Source: Methylophilaceae bacterium (lineage in GTDB: Bacteria; Pseudomonadota; Gammaproteobacteria; Burkholderiales; Methylophilaceae). From it: 64,000 bases of DNA. Position numbers and translations under genes: made by a program. Shown here piece after piece: positions 34,590 through 45,265 of the stretch (position 1 is its first letter; every line of letters starts with the position of its first letter). Location: the NCBI GenBank assembly GCA_013141125.1, contig JABFRO010000002.1:310001-374000 (forward strand), given 5' to 3'. Below the pieces are notes generated by a model, which was given only the letters and a program-made list of their open reading frames with translations, had not been told where the DNA came from and ran no database searches.

Positions 34590-35048
34590 ATGTTCGAAGT
34601 ACTGGTATATATGTTTGAGAATTACTATGAGGTCAATGTTCGCCCAGACCACAGCACCCTTGCTCGAGAGCTATTCGCTGCGGGTTTTGATGAAATAGAC
34701 ATCAATGGTGCTTTTGACTGGTTTGCGGTGCTGGAAGCAATGGCAGCACAGCCTGACTTGGTTGTGGAGGGGCAAGCGCAGAGCCTGCGTATCTATGCTG
34801 CATTGGAAACCGAGAAAATTAGCACGGAAAGCCTGGGGTTTTTGATGTTTCTGGAGCAAGCCAATATTATCAGCCCAGCCCAGCGTGAGGTGGTAATTGA
34901 TCGCGCCATGGCTTTGCCGCAACAAGAAGTCGACATTGAAGAAATACGCTGGATTGTGCTTATGGCGTTATGGAAACAGGGTAAAGCCAATGATTATTTA
35001 TTTGTTGAAGATGCCGTATTTGGTGAAGACATCTCAACGCTGCATTAG
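34590..35048 (+). CDS. smg: Smg family protein (DUF494)
   Basis: A 152-aa cytoplasmic protein of the Smg/DUF494 family. MFEVLVYMFENYYE is the conserved start and ISPAQREVVIDRAMALPQQEVDIEEIRWIVLMALW the conserved C-terminal block. The AGGAGGGG ribosome-binding site is strong. In many Beta- and Gammaproteobacteria smg follows dprA and precedes topA; here topA is missing and the next gene is on the other strand. The molecular function is unknown. Confidence 0.92.
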   Translation: MFEVLVYMFENYYEVNVRPDHSTLARELFAAGFDEIDINGAFDWFAVLEAMAAQPDLVVEGQAQSLRIYAALETEKISTESLGFLMFLEQANIISPAQREVVIDRAMALPQQEVDIEEIRWIVLMALWKQGKANDYLFVEDAVFGEDISTLH

Positions 35049-35181
35049 AGAAATAGCGGCTTATTCGATTTCGTTCATCCCGCTAAATTAAAAGTTGAAC
35101 CCCAAATAGAGACGACAAATAAACCAGCTTTTCAATAGGGAAATTGATTGCCTTGTGATTCAAAAGCCTCACTTGCCAGGA

Positions 35182-35847
35182 TCAATCACGCAAGCTAATG
35201 ACAGGCCAGTTTTTTTCATCTGCATAAGCTTTTAGTGTTTCGTCCGGGTCTACGGCTACCGGGTAATTTACCAGTTGCATCAGTGGTAAATCATTGTGAG
35301 AGTCGCTATAAAACCAAGTGGCGGCAAAATCAGTGAGTGTTTCCCCTCGCGCAGATAGCCACTCGTTAAGGCGAGTAATTTTACCTTGTTGAAAGCTAGG
35401 CGTACCAGTAACGCGGCCGGTAAATTCGCCGTTGATTTCTTCCGGTGTTGTTCCTATCAGATTTTCAACGCCAAAAGCCCGAGCTATAGGCGTAGTGACA
35501 AAGCTGTTGGTGGCGGTGATAATCAACAATAAATCGCCATTGGCACGGTGTTTTTCTACCAGCGCGATGGCTTTTTCCGTCATCATCGGGCGTATTTTCT
35601 TTTCCATATAGCGCACATGCAGTGCATCAAGTTGTGCACGTGGATGAAGGCTGAGCGGTTTGAGCTGAAAATCCAAAAACGCATTAATATCCAAAACGCC
35701 TTGCTTATAGTCTTCGTAAAACTGGATATTTTTAGCCTGATGCAATTCACGATCAAGCAAGCCCTCTTCCATGAGGAATTGTCCCCATTGAAAATCACTG
35801 TCTCCAGCCAGCAAGGTGTTATCCAAATCAAATAGTGCCAGGTTCAA
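35182..35847 (-). CDS. HAD-IB family phosphatase (SerB-like)
   Basis: A 221-aa haloacid-dehalogenase hydrolase. Motif I is FDLDNTLLAGDSD (nucleophile Asp and acid/base Asp), motif II is the Thr/Ser in LLLIITATNSF, motif III includes the Lys in FQQGKITRL, and motif IV is WFYSDSHNDLPLM. This arrangement with a helical C1 cap is that of HAD-IB enzymes, a group that includes phosphoserine phosphatase-like and lipid-phosphate phosphatases. The substrate cannot be assigned. It is 12 nt downstream of the EamA transporter gene and may be cotranscribed with it. Confidence 0.88.
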   Translation of the reverse strand: MNLALFDLDNTLLAGDSDFQWGQFLMEEGLLDRELHQAKNIQFYEDYKQGVLDINAFLDFQLKPLSLHPRAQLDALHVRYMEKKIRPMMTEKAIALVEKHRANGDLLLIITATNSFVTTPIARAFGVENLIGTTPEEINGEFTGRVTGTPSFQQGKITRLNEWLSARGETLTDFAATWFYSDSHNDLPLMQLVNYPVAVDPDETLKAYADEKNWPVISLRD

Positions 35848-35859
35848 TCTAATCTCCGT

Positions 35860-36741
35860 TCATTTTTTAGTAAAAGGTAAAACGAGTAAAACGCCCACTA
35901 TGATAATCGTCAATGCGATATATTCCACGCGATCAATATGTTCATTGGAAAGATGCATTCCCAGAATGAAAGCAACGACAGGGTTGACGAATGCGTAACT
36001 GGTAGCCAGTGCCGGGCGCACTGTTTTCAGCAAGAATACATAGGCGCTGTAAGCGATAAGTGAACCGAATAGCACCAGATAGAGCATGGCATAAATTGAT
36101 TTGGCTGATGGTGTTTGTGTGATTGTTTCACCCGCCAGCAGGCTGGCGATGACCAATATCACTCCCGCTGTCAGCATTTGTGCAGCACTGGCCATAGCAC
36201 CTTGCGGCATCGGCAAATACTTGCTCCACATGGAGCCGAGTGCCCAACAAGCGGCAGCAAACAATAATATAGCGGATCCAATTGGATTGGCTTGCAATGT
36301 GCCGCCCAGATTTAGTATTGCCACACCGATAGTTCCAACCAAAATGCCTGACCATTCACGGTTGGTTGGCACATGTTTCCAGAAGGTGCCAAAAACGGCT
36401 GCCAGTAAAGGCACGGTTGAAATGAGTAGTGCCGCTATTCCAGATGAAACGGTTTGTTCCGCAATGGCGACACCTGCGTTACCGATGGAGAGTAGAAGAA
36501 ACCCTACCAGGGTGGCTCCCAACCACTCTTTTGATGTAGGGTTGGGGCTGCCGCGTAGCCGCAAAAAGCTATAAAGCAAAACACCTGCAATGCAAAATCG
36601 AATGGCTGCCATCATCAGGGGAGGAAAACTTTCTATGGCAAATTTCATTGCCAGAAAAGTAGAACCCCAAATGAAATACAGTGCAATCAACGCCAGGATG
36701 ATGAGTAACCTTGGAGCGTTATGGTGCTTGTTACTCATCAA
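35860..36741 (-). CDS. EamA (DMT superfamily) transporter, YedA-like
   Basis: A 293-aa inner-membrane transporter with ten predicted membrane segments arranged as two EamA repeats (about 12-140 and 150-290). The early IALYFIWGSTFLAMKFAIESFPP stretch is the RhaT/YedA-type EamA signature. Members export amino acids or other metabolites; the substrate is unknown. It lies 17 nt downstream of leuA on the same strand, so export linked to leucine or branched-chain metabolism is conceivable but unproven. Confidence 0.88.
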   Translation of the reverse strand: MMSNKHHNAPRLLIILALIALYFIWGSTFLAMKFAIESFPPLMMAAIRFCIAGVLLYSFLRLRGSPNPTSKEWLGATLVGFLLLSIGNAGVAIAEQTVSSGIAALLISTVPLLAAVFGTFWKHVPTNREWSGILVGTIGVAILNLGGTLQANPIGSAILLFAAACWALGSMWSKYLPMPQGAMASAAQMLTAGVILVIASLLAGETITQTPSAKSIYAMLYLVLFGSLIAYSAYVFLLKTVRPALATSYAFVNPVVAFILGMHLSNEHIDRVEYIALTIIIVGVLLVLPFTKK

Positions 36742-36758
36742 GTTGTGATCCGACAGTA

Positions 36759-38315
36759 TTAAACCTGCGGATGCGCGCGCTCGGATTTCGAATGCAATTT
36801 GTTCAGGCCATTGAGATAAGCCTTGGCAGAAGCAATCACAATATCCGTATCGGCGCCTTGTCCATTCACAATGCGCCCACCTTTTGATAGCCGCACCGTC
36901 ACCTCACCCTGCGCATCGGTGCCGCTGGTGATGTTGTTGACAGAATAAAGCTGCAATTCCGCGCCGCTATTCACAATGCGTTCAATGGCTTTAAAGGCAG
37001 CATCCACTGGTCCACCGCCATCCGATTCGGCCTGTTTTTCGCAACCACTTTCAGAAAGCGTCAATAAGGCATGCGGAATTTCGCCGGTTTGTGAACACAC
37101 TTGCAAATAGACCAGTTTGTAATGTTCAGCGGCCTCGCTGAAAAACTCATCACTGACCAAAGCCTGTATATCTTCATCGAAAATTTCCGACTTTTTATCG
37201 GCTAGGGTTTTAAAGCGGGCAAACGTAGCATTTAACGCTTCTTCAGATTCCAGTTCTATGCCCAATTCTTTCAAGCGCGAGCGAAAAGCGTTGCGGCCGG
37301 ATAATTTGCCCAATGTCAGCTTGTTCGCCCCCCAACCCACATCTTCCGCACGCATGATTTCATAAGTCTCACGGTGCTTGAGTACGCCATCCTGATGAAT
37401 GCCGGATTCATGCGCAAAGGCATTGGCACCCACCACCGCTTTGTTGGGTTGCACCGGGTAGCCGGTGATACTGGAAACCAGTTTTGAAGCCGGCACGATT
37501 TGCGTGGTATCAATGCTGGTTTCCAGATTGAATACATCGTGGCGCGTTCTTACTGCCATCACGATTTCTTCCAGACTGGCATTGCCCGCGCGTTCACCCA
37601 AGCCATTTATAGTGCATTCCACCTGACGCGCACCCCCCATTACCGCCGCGAGAGAATTGGCGACTGCCATGCCCAAATCATTGTGGCAATGCGTAGACCA
37701 CACCACTTTATCGGAATTGGGCACGCGCGCGATAAGTTGCTGCATACGCTCACCCCATAAAGCGGGGATGGAATAACCCACGGTATCCGGCACATTCAAG
37801 GTTTTGGCACCGGCCTGGATCACCGCATCAAACACGCGCACCAGAAAATCCATGTCCGAACGTACGGCATCTTCAGCTGAGAACTCCACATCATCGGTAT
37901 ATTCCAATGCCCATTTGACCGCCTGCACAGCCCGCTCAACGACTTGATCCGGTGTCATGCGCAACTTGTTTTCCATATGAATTTTGGAAGTGGCAATAAA
38001 CGTATGTATGCGCCCGGATTGTGCTGGCCTGATGGCCTCGCCCGCGCGGCGTACATCATTCTCGCTGGCGCGCGCTAACGAGCAAACCGTAGAGTTTTTA
38101 ATGACTTCAGCAATCGCATAAATGGAATCAAAATCGCCCTGACTGGCTGCGGCAAACCCTGCCTCAATCACATTCACCCCCAGCTTTTCCAACTGACGCG
38201 CAATGCGCAACTTTTCTTCCTTGGTCATGGCAGCGCCCGGGCTTTGTTCGCCATCGCGCAAGGTAGTATCAAAAATAATAAGCTTGGAATTGTCTTTTAA
38301 TTTAGTATTTTTCAT
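36759..38315 (-). CDS. leuA: 2-isopropylmalate synthase
   Basis: First committed enzyme of leucine biosynthesis, condensing acetyl-CoA and 2-oxoisovalerate. The catalytic TIM barrel (1-300) starts [18 protein letters not shown] (metal-binding Asp) and includes [19 protein letters not shown] (HxH metal motif) and [10 protein letters not shown]. The C-terminal leucine-sensing LeuA-dimer domain is complete (about 390-510) with [16 protein letters not shown]. At 518 aa it is full-length type LeuA1. A leader peptide with three consecutive Leu codons lies 84 nt upstream, pointing to attenuation-like control. Confidence 0.97.
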   Translation of the reverse strand: MKNTKLKDNSKLIIFDTTLRDGEQSPGAAMTKEEKLRIARQLEKLGVNVIEAGFAAASQGDFDSIYAIAEVIKNSTVCSLARASENDVRRAGEAIRPAQSGRIHTFIATSKIHMENKLRMTPDQVVERAVQAVKWALEYTDDVEFSAEDAVRSDMDFLVRVFDAVIQAGAKTLNVPDTVGYSIPALWGERMQQLIARVPNSDKVVWSTHCHNDLGMAVANSLAAVMGGARQVECTINGLGERAGNASLEEIVMAVRTRHDVFNLETSIDTTQIVPASKLVSSITGYPVQPNKAVVGANAFAHESGIHQDGVLKHRETYEIMRAEDVGWGANKLTLGKLSGRNAFRSRLKELGIELESEEALNATFARFKTLADKKSEIFDEDIQALVSDEFFSEAAEHYKLVYLQVCSQTGEIPHALLTLSESGCEKQAESDGGGPVDAAFKAIERIVNSGAELQLYSVNNITSGTDAQGEVTVRLSKGGRIVNGQGADTDIVIASAKAYLNGLNKLHSKSERAHPQV

Positions 38316-38343
38316 CGTGCTATATCCGTAAAAATTAGATGCT

Positions 38344-38366
38344 CCGTTATGGAAATATCATAACGG
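38344..38366 (-). promoter_or_regulatory. Leader hairpin between leuL-like peptide and leuA
   Basis: A perfect 8-bp stem CCGTTATG / CATAACGG with a 7-nt loop, followed on the minus strand after about 9 nt by TTTTT (38334-38330). It is not a classical terminator because of that gap. It sits between the leader peptide and leuA and could be one state of an attenuator. Confidence 0.45.
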
Positions 38367-38398
38367 GAATGCGGTACTACTCAAGATTGGGAGGGTAT

Positions 38399-38449
38399 TT
38401 AGCGCGCTGGGCGCAGCAGCAGCCCAGCCTGGGGCAGGCAGGGTTGCAT
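38399..38449 (-). CDS. Putative leuA leader peptide (16 aa, three adjacent Leu codons)
   Basis: An open reading frame encoding MQPCLPQAGLLLRPAR, ending TAA, upstream of leuA on the same strand. Leu codons are CTG at 5 and CTG-CTG-CTG at 10-12. The RNA around them forms a GC-rich hairpin (CTGGGC / GCCCAG), which ribosome movement would open or leave closed. This is the logic of leucine attenuation. Weak points: no good ribosome-binding site is visible before the ATG, and the downstream terminator is imperfect. Confidence 0.5.
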   Translation of the reverse strand: MQPCLPQAGLLLRPAR

Positions 38450-38553
38450 AAAGAGAAGGGTGGCGATTTGCTGAAAAAACATCATCTGAAAATAGTAAAG
38501 TGTTTTTCACCAGAGCGCAAGTTTTTGGGTGCTTTATTAATAGGATAGGCAAT

Positions 38554-38581
38554 AAAAAAGCCAGTCATTTCAACTGGCTTT
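38554..38581 (-). terminator. Rho-independent terminator of the cytochrome c gene
   Basis: On the minus strand AAAGCCAGT, a short loop and ACTGGCTTT are followed by a T-rich tail. It lies 20 nt after the cytochrome stop and separates that gene from the leuA leader. Confidence 0.88.
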
Positions 38582-38601
38582 AGGGTGACGCTTAAAGATT
38601 T

Positions 38602-38922
38602 TTATTTAAGAGCAAGAATCCACTTAACCAAAGTTTTAATATCTGCATCGGCTACTTGAGTGTTGGCTGGCATTGGGATAGCACCCCAAGTACCACTGCC
38701 ACCTGCTTTGACTTTGGCAATCAACTTGGCTTCAGCGGTTTTATCGCCCTTGTATTTTGCAGCCACATCTTTGTAAGATGGGCCAAGTACCTTGGTTGCA
38801 ACTTGATGGCAAGCCAGACAGCCACTCTTTTGTGCCAATGCCTCAGCAGGATCTGCTGCACTTGCTTGACCAGCTACCAATAATGTACTTGCAGCGGCAG
38901 CTGCGATTAGTAAAGATTTCAT
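38602..38922 (-). CDS. Small periplasmic c-type cytochrome (c551/c8 type)
   Basis: A 106-aa monoheme electron carrier. ATG 38922 has an AAGGAGAAGG site and gives a clean signal peptide ending ASA before ADPAEAL. The heme motif CLACH is at 35-39, and Met84 in WGAIPMPAN is the probable sixth ligand. The C-terminal helix DADIKTLVKWILAL is typical of c551. It probably shuttles electrons in the periplasm, for example to a terminal oxidase. It lies downstream of sqr on the same strand but about 180 bases away with its own ribosome-binding site and terminator. Confidence 0.92.
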   Translation of the reverse strand: MKSLLIAAAAASTLLVAGQASAADPAEALAQKSGCLACHQVATKVLGPSYKDVAAKYKGDKTAEAKLIAKVKAGGSGTWGAIPMPANTQVADADIKTLVKWILALK

Positions 38923-39104
38923 ACCTTCTCCTTGATAATTAACAAAAAATAAAGCCATAAAACTGTGCGCAATCATACATAACTAACACCCTTCTTGAAA
39001 AGGGATTGTTTCACCTTTTAATGCCATTCGTAAAAATCAAATGGCGGGTGCTTATCAAACGCGTAAAATGCAGAAGGGTTGACTGCAAATGAAAAATTAT
39101 GCGT

Positions 39105-40412
<1,308 letters not shown>

Positions 40413-40457
40413 TTAATTTAAAAGTTTTCGCGTGGGAAAAAGAACATTGCCCACGCT

Positions 40458-41840
40458 CTACTCGGGGCTAAGTAATTGATTTACCTGTTGCAGGCGGGTT
40501 TCATTTAATTCACCTGCTGTAGCTGAAAGATTAAGTAGAGCCAACAACACCTGATAGCGGCTGCGATAGAGGGTGAGGCGCGTGTTGTACAGCTCCTGCT
40601 CGGAATTGAGCACATCCAGTGTGGTGCGGTCACCTACATCACGCCCCAGTCGGGTAGAATCCAGCTTGATTTCAGCGGAATGCTCGGCCTGTTGCAAGGC
40701 TTTTACCTGGCTTTGCCCTACGCTTAACGCCAGCCATGCGCTTCTGGCTTCACGTGTGGCTTGTTGGCGGGTGGCTTCTACTTGATATTGTGCCTTATCT
40801 GCCAAGGCCAAGGCTTCCTGATAGCGTGCATCGCGCATACCACCGGTATAGAGAGGAATGGTGAGTTGCAGGCCGAGGTTTAATTGATGGCTATTTAAAT
40901 TGGCATCATGGCTACCCAAGCCATCCACACGCTGTCCACCTGCCTGTGCAACTAGATTCAATTGCGGCGATTTAAAGGCTAGATGCTTTTGCGTTTCTTC
41001 ACGCGCAATATCTTGTTGTAATAGCTGCGTGTGCAACGAAACATTGTTATTTTTTGCACGTTCCAGCCATTCAGCCAGTTCCCCCGCTTTTAAATCCTGG
41101 AGATCGACCTTTGGTGGAAGCGCTGCCAGCACAGCTTCCTGATGGCCGCTCATATCGGCAAGAATGGCGCGGGTGAGTTGCAAGTGACTTTCGGCTTCCA
41201 GCACAGCAGCGGCTAATAAATCAAAACGTGCCTGGGTCTCATGCGTATCAATAATGGCTAAATCACCTTCTTTGAAGCGCTCCTTAGCGCTGGCCAACGC
41301 TTCTTTGACTGCTGCTTGTTGCGATTGGAGTGTGGCTAGCGTATCCGCCGCCAGCAAGGTGTCAAAATATGCCTGTGCTACGCGCAACATCAGTTGCTGT
41401 TCATCATTGCTCAATTGCACTTCGGCCAGTTCGGCCTGCTTGTTAAGCTGGCTGGCGGAATTAAAGCGAGCGACATCATAAAGCGGATACTCGGCACGGA
41501 TGTTCCATTGTGTATTAACGCCTGCATTGGTTTGCGTGCGAAAGCTCGCTCCGCTCGCCGCACCCATGCCGGGTGCGGAGAATTGCGCATTGCTCATTTC
41601 ATTATTGCTATTAATGTCACCCATGCCAAGATTGGCTGTAACTTGCGGCCTTTTCAGTGCCTGCGCCTGCAAACTTTTGGTTTTTCCTGCCTCGGCACTG
41701 GCATGCGCCACCCCAAACAAAGGGTCTTGCGTGTGTGCGGATTGCCATGCTTGCAGCAGATCAAACGCTTGCGCTTGGCTCGAAATGAGCTGGCTGGAGA
41801 TGACAGTCAGCAATATTGCGGATAGTTTAAATCGCATCAT
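40458..41840 (-). CDS. TolC-family outer-membrane efflux protein
   Basis: A 460-aa outer-membrane channel protein for the upstream RND pump. ATG 41840 shares one base with the preceding DUF2892 stop, and gives a signal peptide ending AQA before FDLLQAW. Two repeats of long amphipathic helices with the TolC/OEP pattern follow (for example LLRVAQAYFDTLLAADTLATLQSQQAAVKEALA and the mirrored C-terminal LDVLNSEQELYNTRLTLYRSRYQ). The length is normal. It is the last gene of the adaptor-pump-DUF2892-TolC operon. Confidence 0.92.
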   Translation of the reverse strand: MMRFKLSAILLTVISSQLISSQAQAFDLLQAWQSAHTQDPLFGVAHASAEAGKTKSLQAQALKRPQVTANLGMGDINSNNEMSNAQFSAPGMGAASGASFRTQTNAGVNTQWNIRAEYPLYDVARFNSASQLNKQAELAEVQLSNDEQQLMLRVAQAYFDTLLAADTLATLQSQQAAVKEALASAKERFKEGDLAIIDTHETQARFDLLAAAVLEAESHLQLTRAILADMSGHQEAVLAALPPKVDLQDLKAGELAEWLERAKNNNVSLHTQLLQQDIAREETQKHLAFKSPQLNLVAQAGGQRVDGLGSHDANLNSHQLNLGLQLTIPLYTGGMRDARYQEALALADKAQYQVEATRQQATREARSAWLALSVGQSQVKALQQAEHSAEIKLDSTRLGRDVGDRTTLDVLNSEQELYNTRLTLYRSRYQVLLALLNLSATAGELNETRLQQVNQLLSPE

Positions 41841-42049
41841 TAGTTGCCAGCACGCAGACCAAGCTTGCGTAAGATGGTTTCCATTAAACACCAGCGGGTT
41901 AAGCCACTTTGTAATAGGTTAAATCCGACAAATGCGGTAAACCATAACCAGTTGGTATGTATGAATAGCGGGCTGCCTTGTACGCCCAAAGCCAATGAAA
42001 GCAGAATAAACGTGCCTGCAATAATGCGAACCAGTTGCCATGAAGTCAT
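41840..42049 (-). CDS. DUF2892 small inner-membrane protein
   Basis: A 69-aa protein with two membrane segments (about 8-26 and 33-50) and the family's typical GLTRWCLMETILRKLGL ending. DUF2892 domains occur alone or fused to rhodaneses such as YgaP and are common in sulfur-responsive operons. Here it is inserted between the RND pump and TolC genes, overlapping the latter by one base. The conserved Cys in RWCLM could react with sulfur species; this is inference. Confidence 0.82.
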   Translation of the reverse strand: MTSWQLVRIIAGTFILLSLALGVQGSPLFIHTNWLWFTAFVGFNLLQSGLTRWCLMETILRKLGLRAGN

Positions 42050-42066
42050 GTTATTTCTCCTGAAAA

Positions 42067-45000
42067 TTAATGTGTATGGCGATATGCCGTGTAATAAAGC
42101 AACGGAATAATCACCAAAGTTAGCATTGTGGAAACCAGTATGCCAAAAATAAGCGAAATCGCCAGCCCGTTAAAAATAGGATCATCCAGTATGAACAGCG
42201 CGCCCAGCATGGCCGATAGCGCAGTGAGTAAAATTGGCTGAGTACGGGCAATGGCGGAGTTGATGACAGCTTGTTTCAGTGGTTTACCCTGTATCAATTC
42301 CAGCTGAATAAAATCCACCAGCAAGATGGAATTGCGCACGATTATGCCCGCCAGTGCGATCATGCCTATCATCGAAGTGGCGGTGAACTGCGCGCCAAAT
42401 AAAGCATGACCAGGCATCACGCCTATGATAGTGAGTGGTATCGGTGCCATAATGATGAGCGGCGTTAAATAAGAGCCAAATTGCGCCACCACCAGCAAAT
42501 AGATCAGAATCATGCCAACGGCATAGGCCGCGCCCATATCACGGAAAGTCTCGTAAGTGACTTGCCACTCGCCATCCCATTTCAGCGCAAACTGCCGCTG
42601 GGCTTCATTCGGTTGGCGGATAAAGTACTCGTCCAGCACTTCACCGCTAGGCGTTTTAATATCCAAAATAGCGCTACGCATAGTGAATAGACCATACAGC
42701 GGGCTATCCAGCTTGCCGCCCAAATTGCCCACCACATAGTTCACCGGCAGCATGTCCTTGTGATAAATCGGCTGTTCGCGCTGTACATCCTGCTGGCTGA
42801 CCAGCTCGCGGATAGGTACTAATTGGCCATTTGTGGCGCGCACGGATAGCTGAAGCAAGGCATCCGTATTGGCTTGAAGTTCAGTCGGCAGACGCAGCTG
42901 GATGGCAGCAGGAAATTTGCTGGCATCGTGTAGATAAGTGACGTTTTCGCCCGACAAGCCGCTACGCATGGTGTTAATAATGGCTTCTTGCGAAACGCCC
43001 AGCAATGCCGCTTTTTTGCGGTCTATGATCCACTCCTGCTTGGGCGCGGACGCAATCGCACTTTCATCCACATCCACTACATCGGTGGTTTGCATAAATA
43101 CTTGCTTAACCTGCTTTGCAATTTGTTCGCGCCCGGCTTGGTCGGGGCCGTAAATTTCAGCCACAATCGGCGACTGCACTGGCGGTCCTGGCGGCACTTC
43201 CACCACTTTCAACTTTGCGCCAAATTCATCGGCAATTTTCTGCAAGGCCGGACGCACGCGGCTGGCAATCGCATGGCTTTTGTCGCTGCGATGATGCTTA
43301 TCCACCAGATTGACCTGAATATCGCCCACTTCGCCGCCGCTACGCAAATAATATTGACGCACCAAACCGTTGAAATTGATAGGTGCAGACAAACCCGCAT
43401 AGGCCTGATAGTTTTCCACTTCCGGCACAGTGGCAAGGTAAGCCGTCATGGCGTGCAATACGCGGGCGGTTTTTTCCAGCGGCGCGCCTGCGGGCATATC
43501 CACCACCACTTGAAATTCGGATTTGTTATCAAAAGGCAGCATTTTCATGACGACCAGTTTTGAGATGGGCAAAATCAATGAAATAGCAATAAGCAATGCC
43601 ACCCCCAGCCAGAGCAGCAAGCGGTTACGGCCACCGCGTGCATCATCCAGCAAGGGCGTAAATACGCGCAGGAATAAGGATGAAATACTCCCGCCGATTG
43701 CACTTTCATGATGCGTAGGCTTTAGCCAGTGCAAACACAGCCAGGGCGTAACCGTGAACGCAATTGCCAGCGAAATCAGCATGCCCATGCTGGCGTTGAT
43801 GGGAATGGGGCTCATGTACGGTCCCATTAAGCCGCTAACGAATGCCATCGGCAAGAGCGCGGCAATGACGGTAAATGTTGCCAATATCGTGGGGCTACCC
43901 ACTTCATCCACCGCGCCGGGGATGATTTGCAATAGGGTTTTAGTTGGGTAGAGCTGCATATGGCGATGGATGTTTTCCACCACCACAATTGCATCATCTA
44001 CCAAAATTCCGATGGAAAAAATCAGCGCAAACAATGAAACGCGGTTAATGGTAAAGCCCCAAGCCCAGGAGGCAAACAAGGTGGCGGACAAGGTTAACAC
44101 CACCGCAATGCCAACAATTGCCGCCTCGCGCTTGCCCAGTGCAAAAAACACCAGTAACACCACGGCAGAAGTGGCAAAGATTAATTTCTGGATGAGTTTT
44201 TTGGCTTTGTCGTTCGCAGTTTCGCCATAGTTGCGGCTGATTTGTACGCCCACATCGGCAGGAATCAGCACATTTTTCATCTGCTCAATCTGGCGAATAA
44301 CGCCATCGCTCACATCTACCGCATTCTGCCCCGGCTTTTTAGTCACCGCGATGGTAACGGCGGGATACTCCATATTGGACGTTTTATCGCCATGCCAAAC
44401 ATAACGCGTGGCTGGTAGCGCGCCATCTTCCACCTTGGCCACGTTGCCCAAAAATATGGGATTACCATTGCTCACGCCCACCACCAACTCGGCGACATCC
44501 TTGGCGCTGGCCAGATAACGCCCAGCTTCCAGCGCTATCGCCTGATTCGCTTGAAAAGTATTACCCAGCGGCGCGCCTACATTTGCGCTTTGTAATACAC
44601 GACGCAAATCGGCCAGTGTGATATTCGCCGCCGCCATGCGCGCGGGGTCGAGCAGAATGTTAATCGCACGCCCCGGAGCGCCCAGTGTATTGACTTCTCG
44701 TGTGCCCGGCACATGCTTGATTTCTGCTTCCAAGGTGTGCGCCACGCGCTCCAGATCAAAGGCACCCTGTTGTGGATTTTTTGCATACAGCGTAGCCGTG
44801 AGTATAGGCACATCATCAATGCCCTTGGGTTTGACGATGGGTTCGCCCACGCCAAGATTCTTGGGCAACCAATCCTGATTGGCATGAATGGTGTTGTATA
44901 ACTCCACCAAGGCTTTCGTTCGCGGCACACCTACTTCAAACTGCACAGTTATCACCGCCAACCCCGCCGCTGAGACGGAAGTCACATGTTCAACTCCCGT

Positions 45001-45258
45001 CATTTGTGCCAGCACTTGTTCCGCAGGCACGGCTACCATTTGTTCTACATCATTTACGCGCGCACCGGGGAAGGGAATCAACACGTTAGCCATGGTGACA
45101 TCAATTTGTGGCTCTTCTTCGCGTGGGGTGACCCATATGGCAAACAGGCCGAGTAGCAAGGCCAACATAGCCAGCAAAGGCGTAATTTGCGTGTTCTGAA
45201 AATGACGGGCGACTTTGCCGGAAAAGCCTAAATTCTTCTGTGAATTGTCTTGTGTCAT
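42067..45258 (-). CDS. RND efflux pump, inner-membrane permease
   Basis: A 1063-aa proton-driven efflux permease with twelve membrane segments in two halves and two large periplasmic loops. GILVDDAIVVVENIHRH in TM4 carries the paired aspartates of HAE-type (AcrB-like) pumps, rather than the metal-exporting HME pattern, so an organic substrate is more likely than heavy metals. The first half opens FQNTQITPLLAMLALLLGLFAIWVTPREEEPQIDV. It is 7 nt downstream of the adaptor gene. The substrate is unknown. Confidence 0.93.
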   Translation of the reverse strand: MTQDNSQKNLGFSGKVARHFQNTQITPLLAMLALLLGLFAIWVTPREEEPQIDVTMANVLIPFPGARVNDVEQMVAVPAEQVLAQMTGVEHVTSVSAAGLAVITVQFEVGVPRTKALVELYNTIHANQDWLPKNLGVGEPIVKPKGIDDVPILTATLYAKNPQQGAFDLERVAHTLEAEIKHVPGTREVNTLGAPGRAINILLDPARMAAANITLADLRRVLQSANVGAPLGNTFQANQAIALEAGRYLASAKDVAELVVGVSNGNPIFLGNVAKVEDGALPATRYVWHGDKTSNMEYPAVTIAVTKKPGQNAVDVSDGVIRQIEQMKNVLIPADVGVQISRNYGETANDKAKKLIQKLIFATSAVVLLVFFALGKREAAIVGIAVVLTLSATLFASWAWGFTINRVSLFALIFSIGILVDDAIVVVENIHRHMQLYPTKTLLQIIPGAVDEVGSPTILATFTVIAALLPMAFVSGLMGPYMSPIPINASMGMLISLAIAFTVTPWLCLHWLKPTHHESAIGGSISSLFLRVFTPLLDDARGGRNRLLLWLGVALLIAISLILPISKLVVMKMLPFDNKSEFQVVVDMPAGAPLEKTARVLHAMTAYLATVPEVENYQAYAGLSAPINFNGLVRQYYLRSGGEVGDIQVNLVDKHHRSDKSHAIASRVRPALQKIADEFGAKLKVVEVPPGPPVQSPIVAEIYGPDQAGREQIAKQVKQVFMQTTDVVDVDESAIASAPKQEWIIDRKKAALLGVSQEAIINTMRSGLSGENVTYLHDASKFPAAIQLRLPTELQANTDALLQLSVRATNGQLVPIRELVSQQDVQREQPIYHKDMLPVNYVVGNLGGKLDSPLYGLFTMRSAILDIKTPSGEVLDEYFIRQPNEAQRQFALKWDGEWQVTYETFRDMGAAYAVGMILIYLLVVAQFGSYLTPLIIMAPIPLTIIGVMPGHALFGAQFTATSMIGMIALAGIIVRNSILLVDFIQLELIQGKPLKQAVINSAIARTQPILLTALSAMLGALFILDDPIFNGLAISLIFGILVSTMLTLVIIPLLYYTAYRHTH

Positions 45259-45265
45259 GACCTGC

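Noticed and set aside
38358-38552. 65-codon minus-strand reading frame upstream of leuA
   Set aside because: It runs through the cytochrome terminator side and the GC-rich leader hairpin, has no ribosome-binding site, and its composition is not protein-like. The 16-codon Leu-rich frame in another register explains the conserved-looking structure better.
40428-40466. Possible fifth R1 repeat downstream of the TolC gene
   Set aside because: Only CGCGTGGGAAAAAG and TTGCCCACGC are shared, too short to call an element; noted only as a possible fragment.
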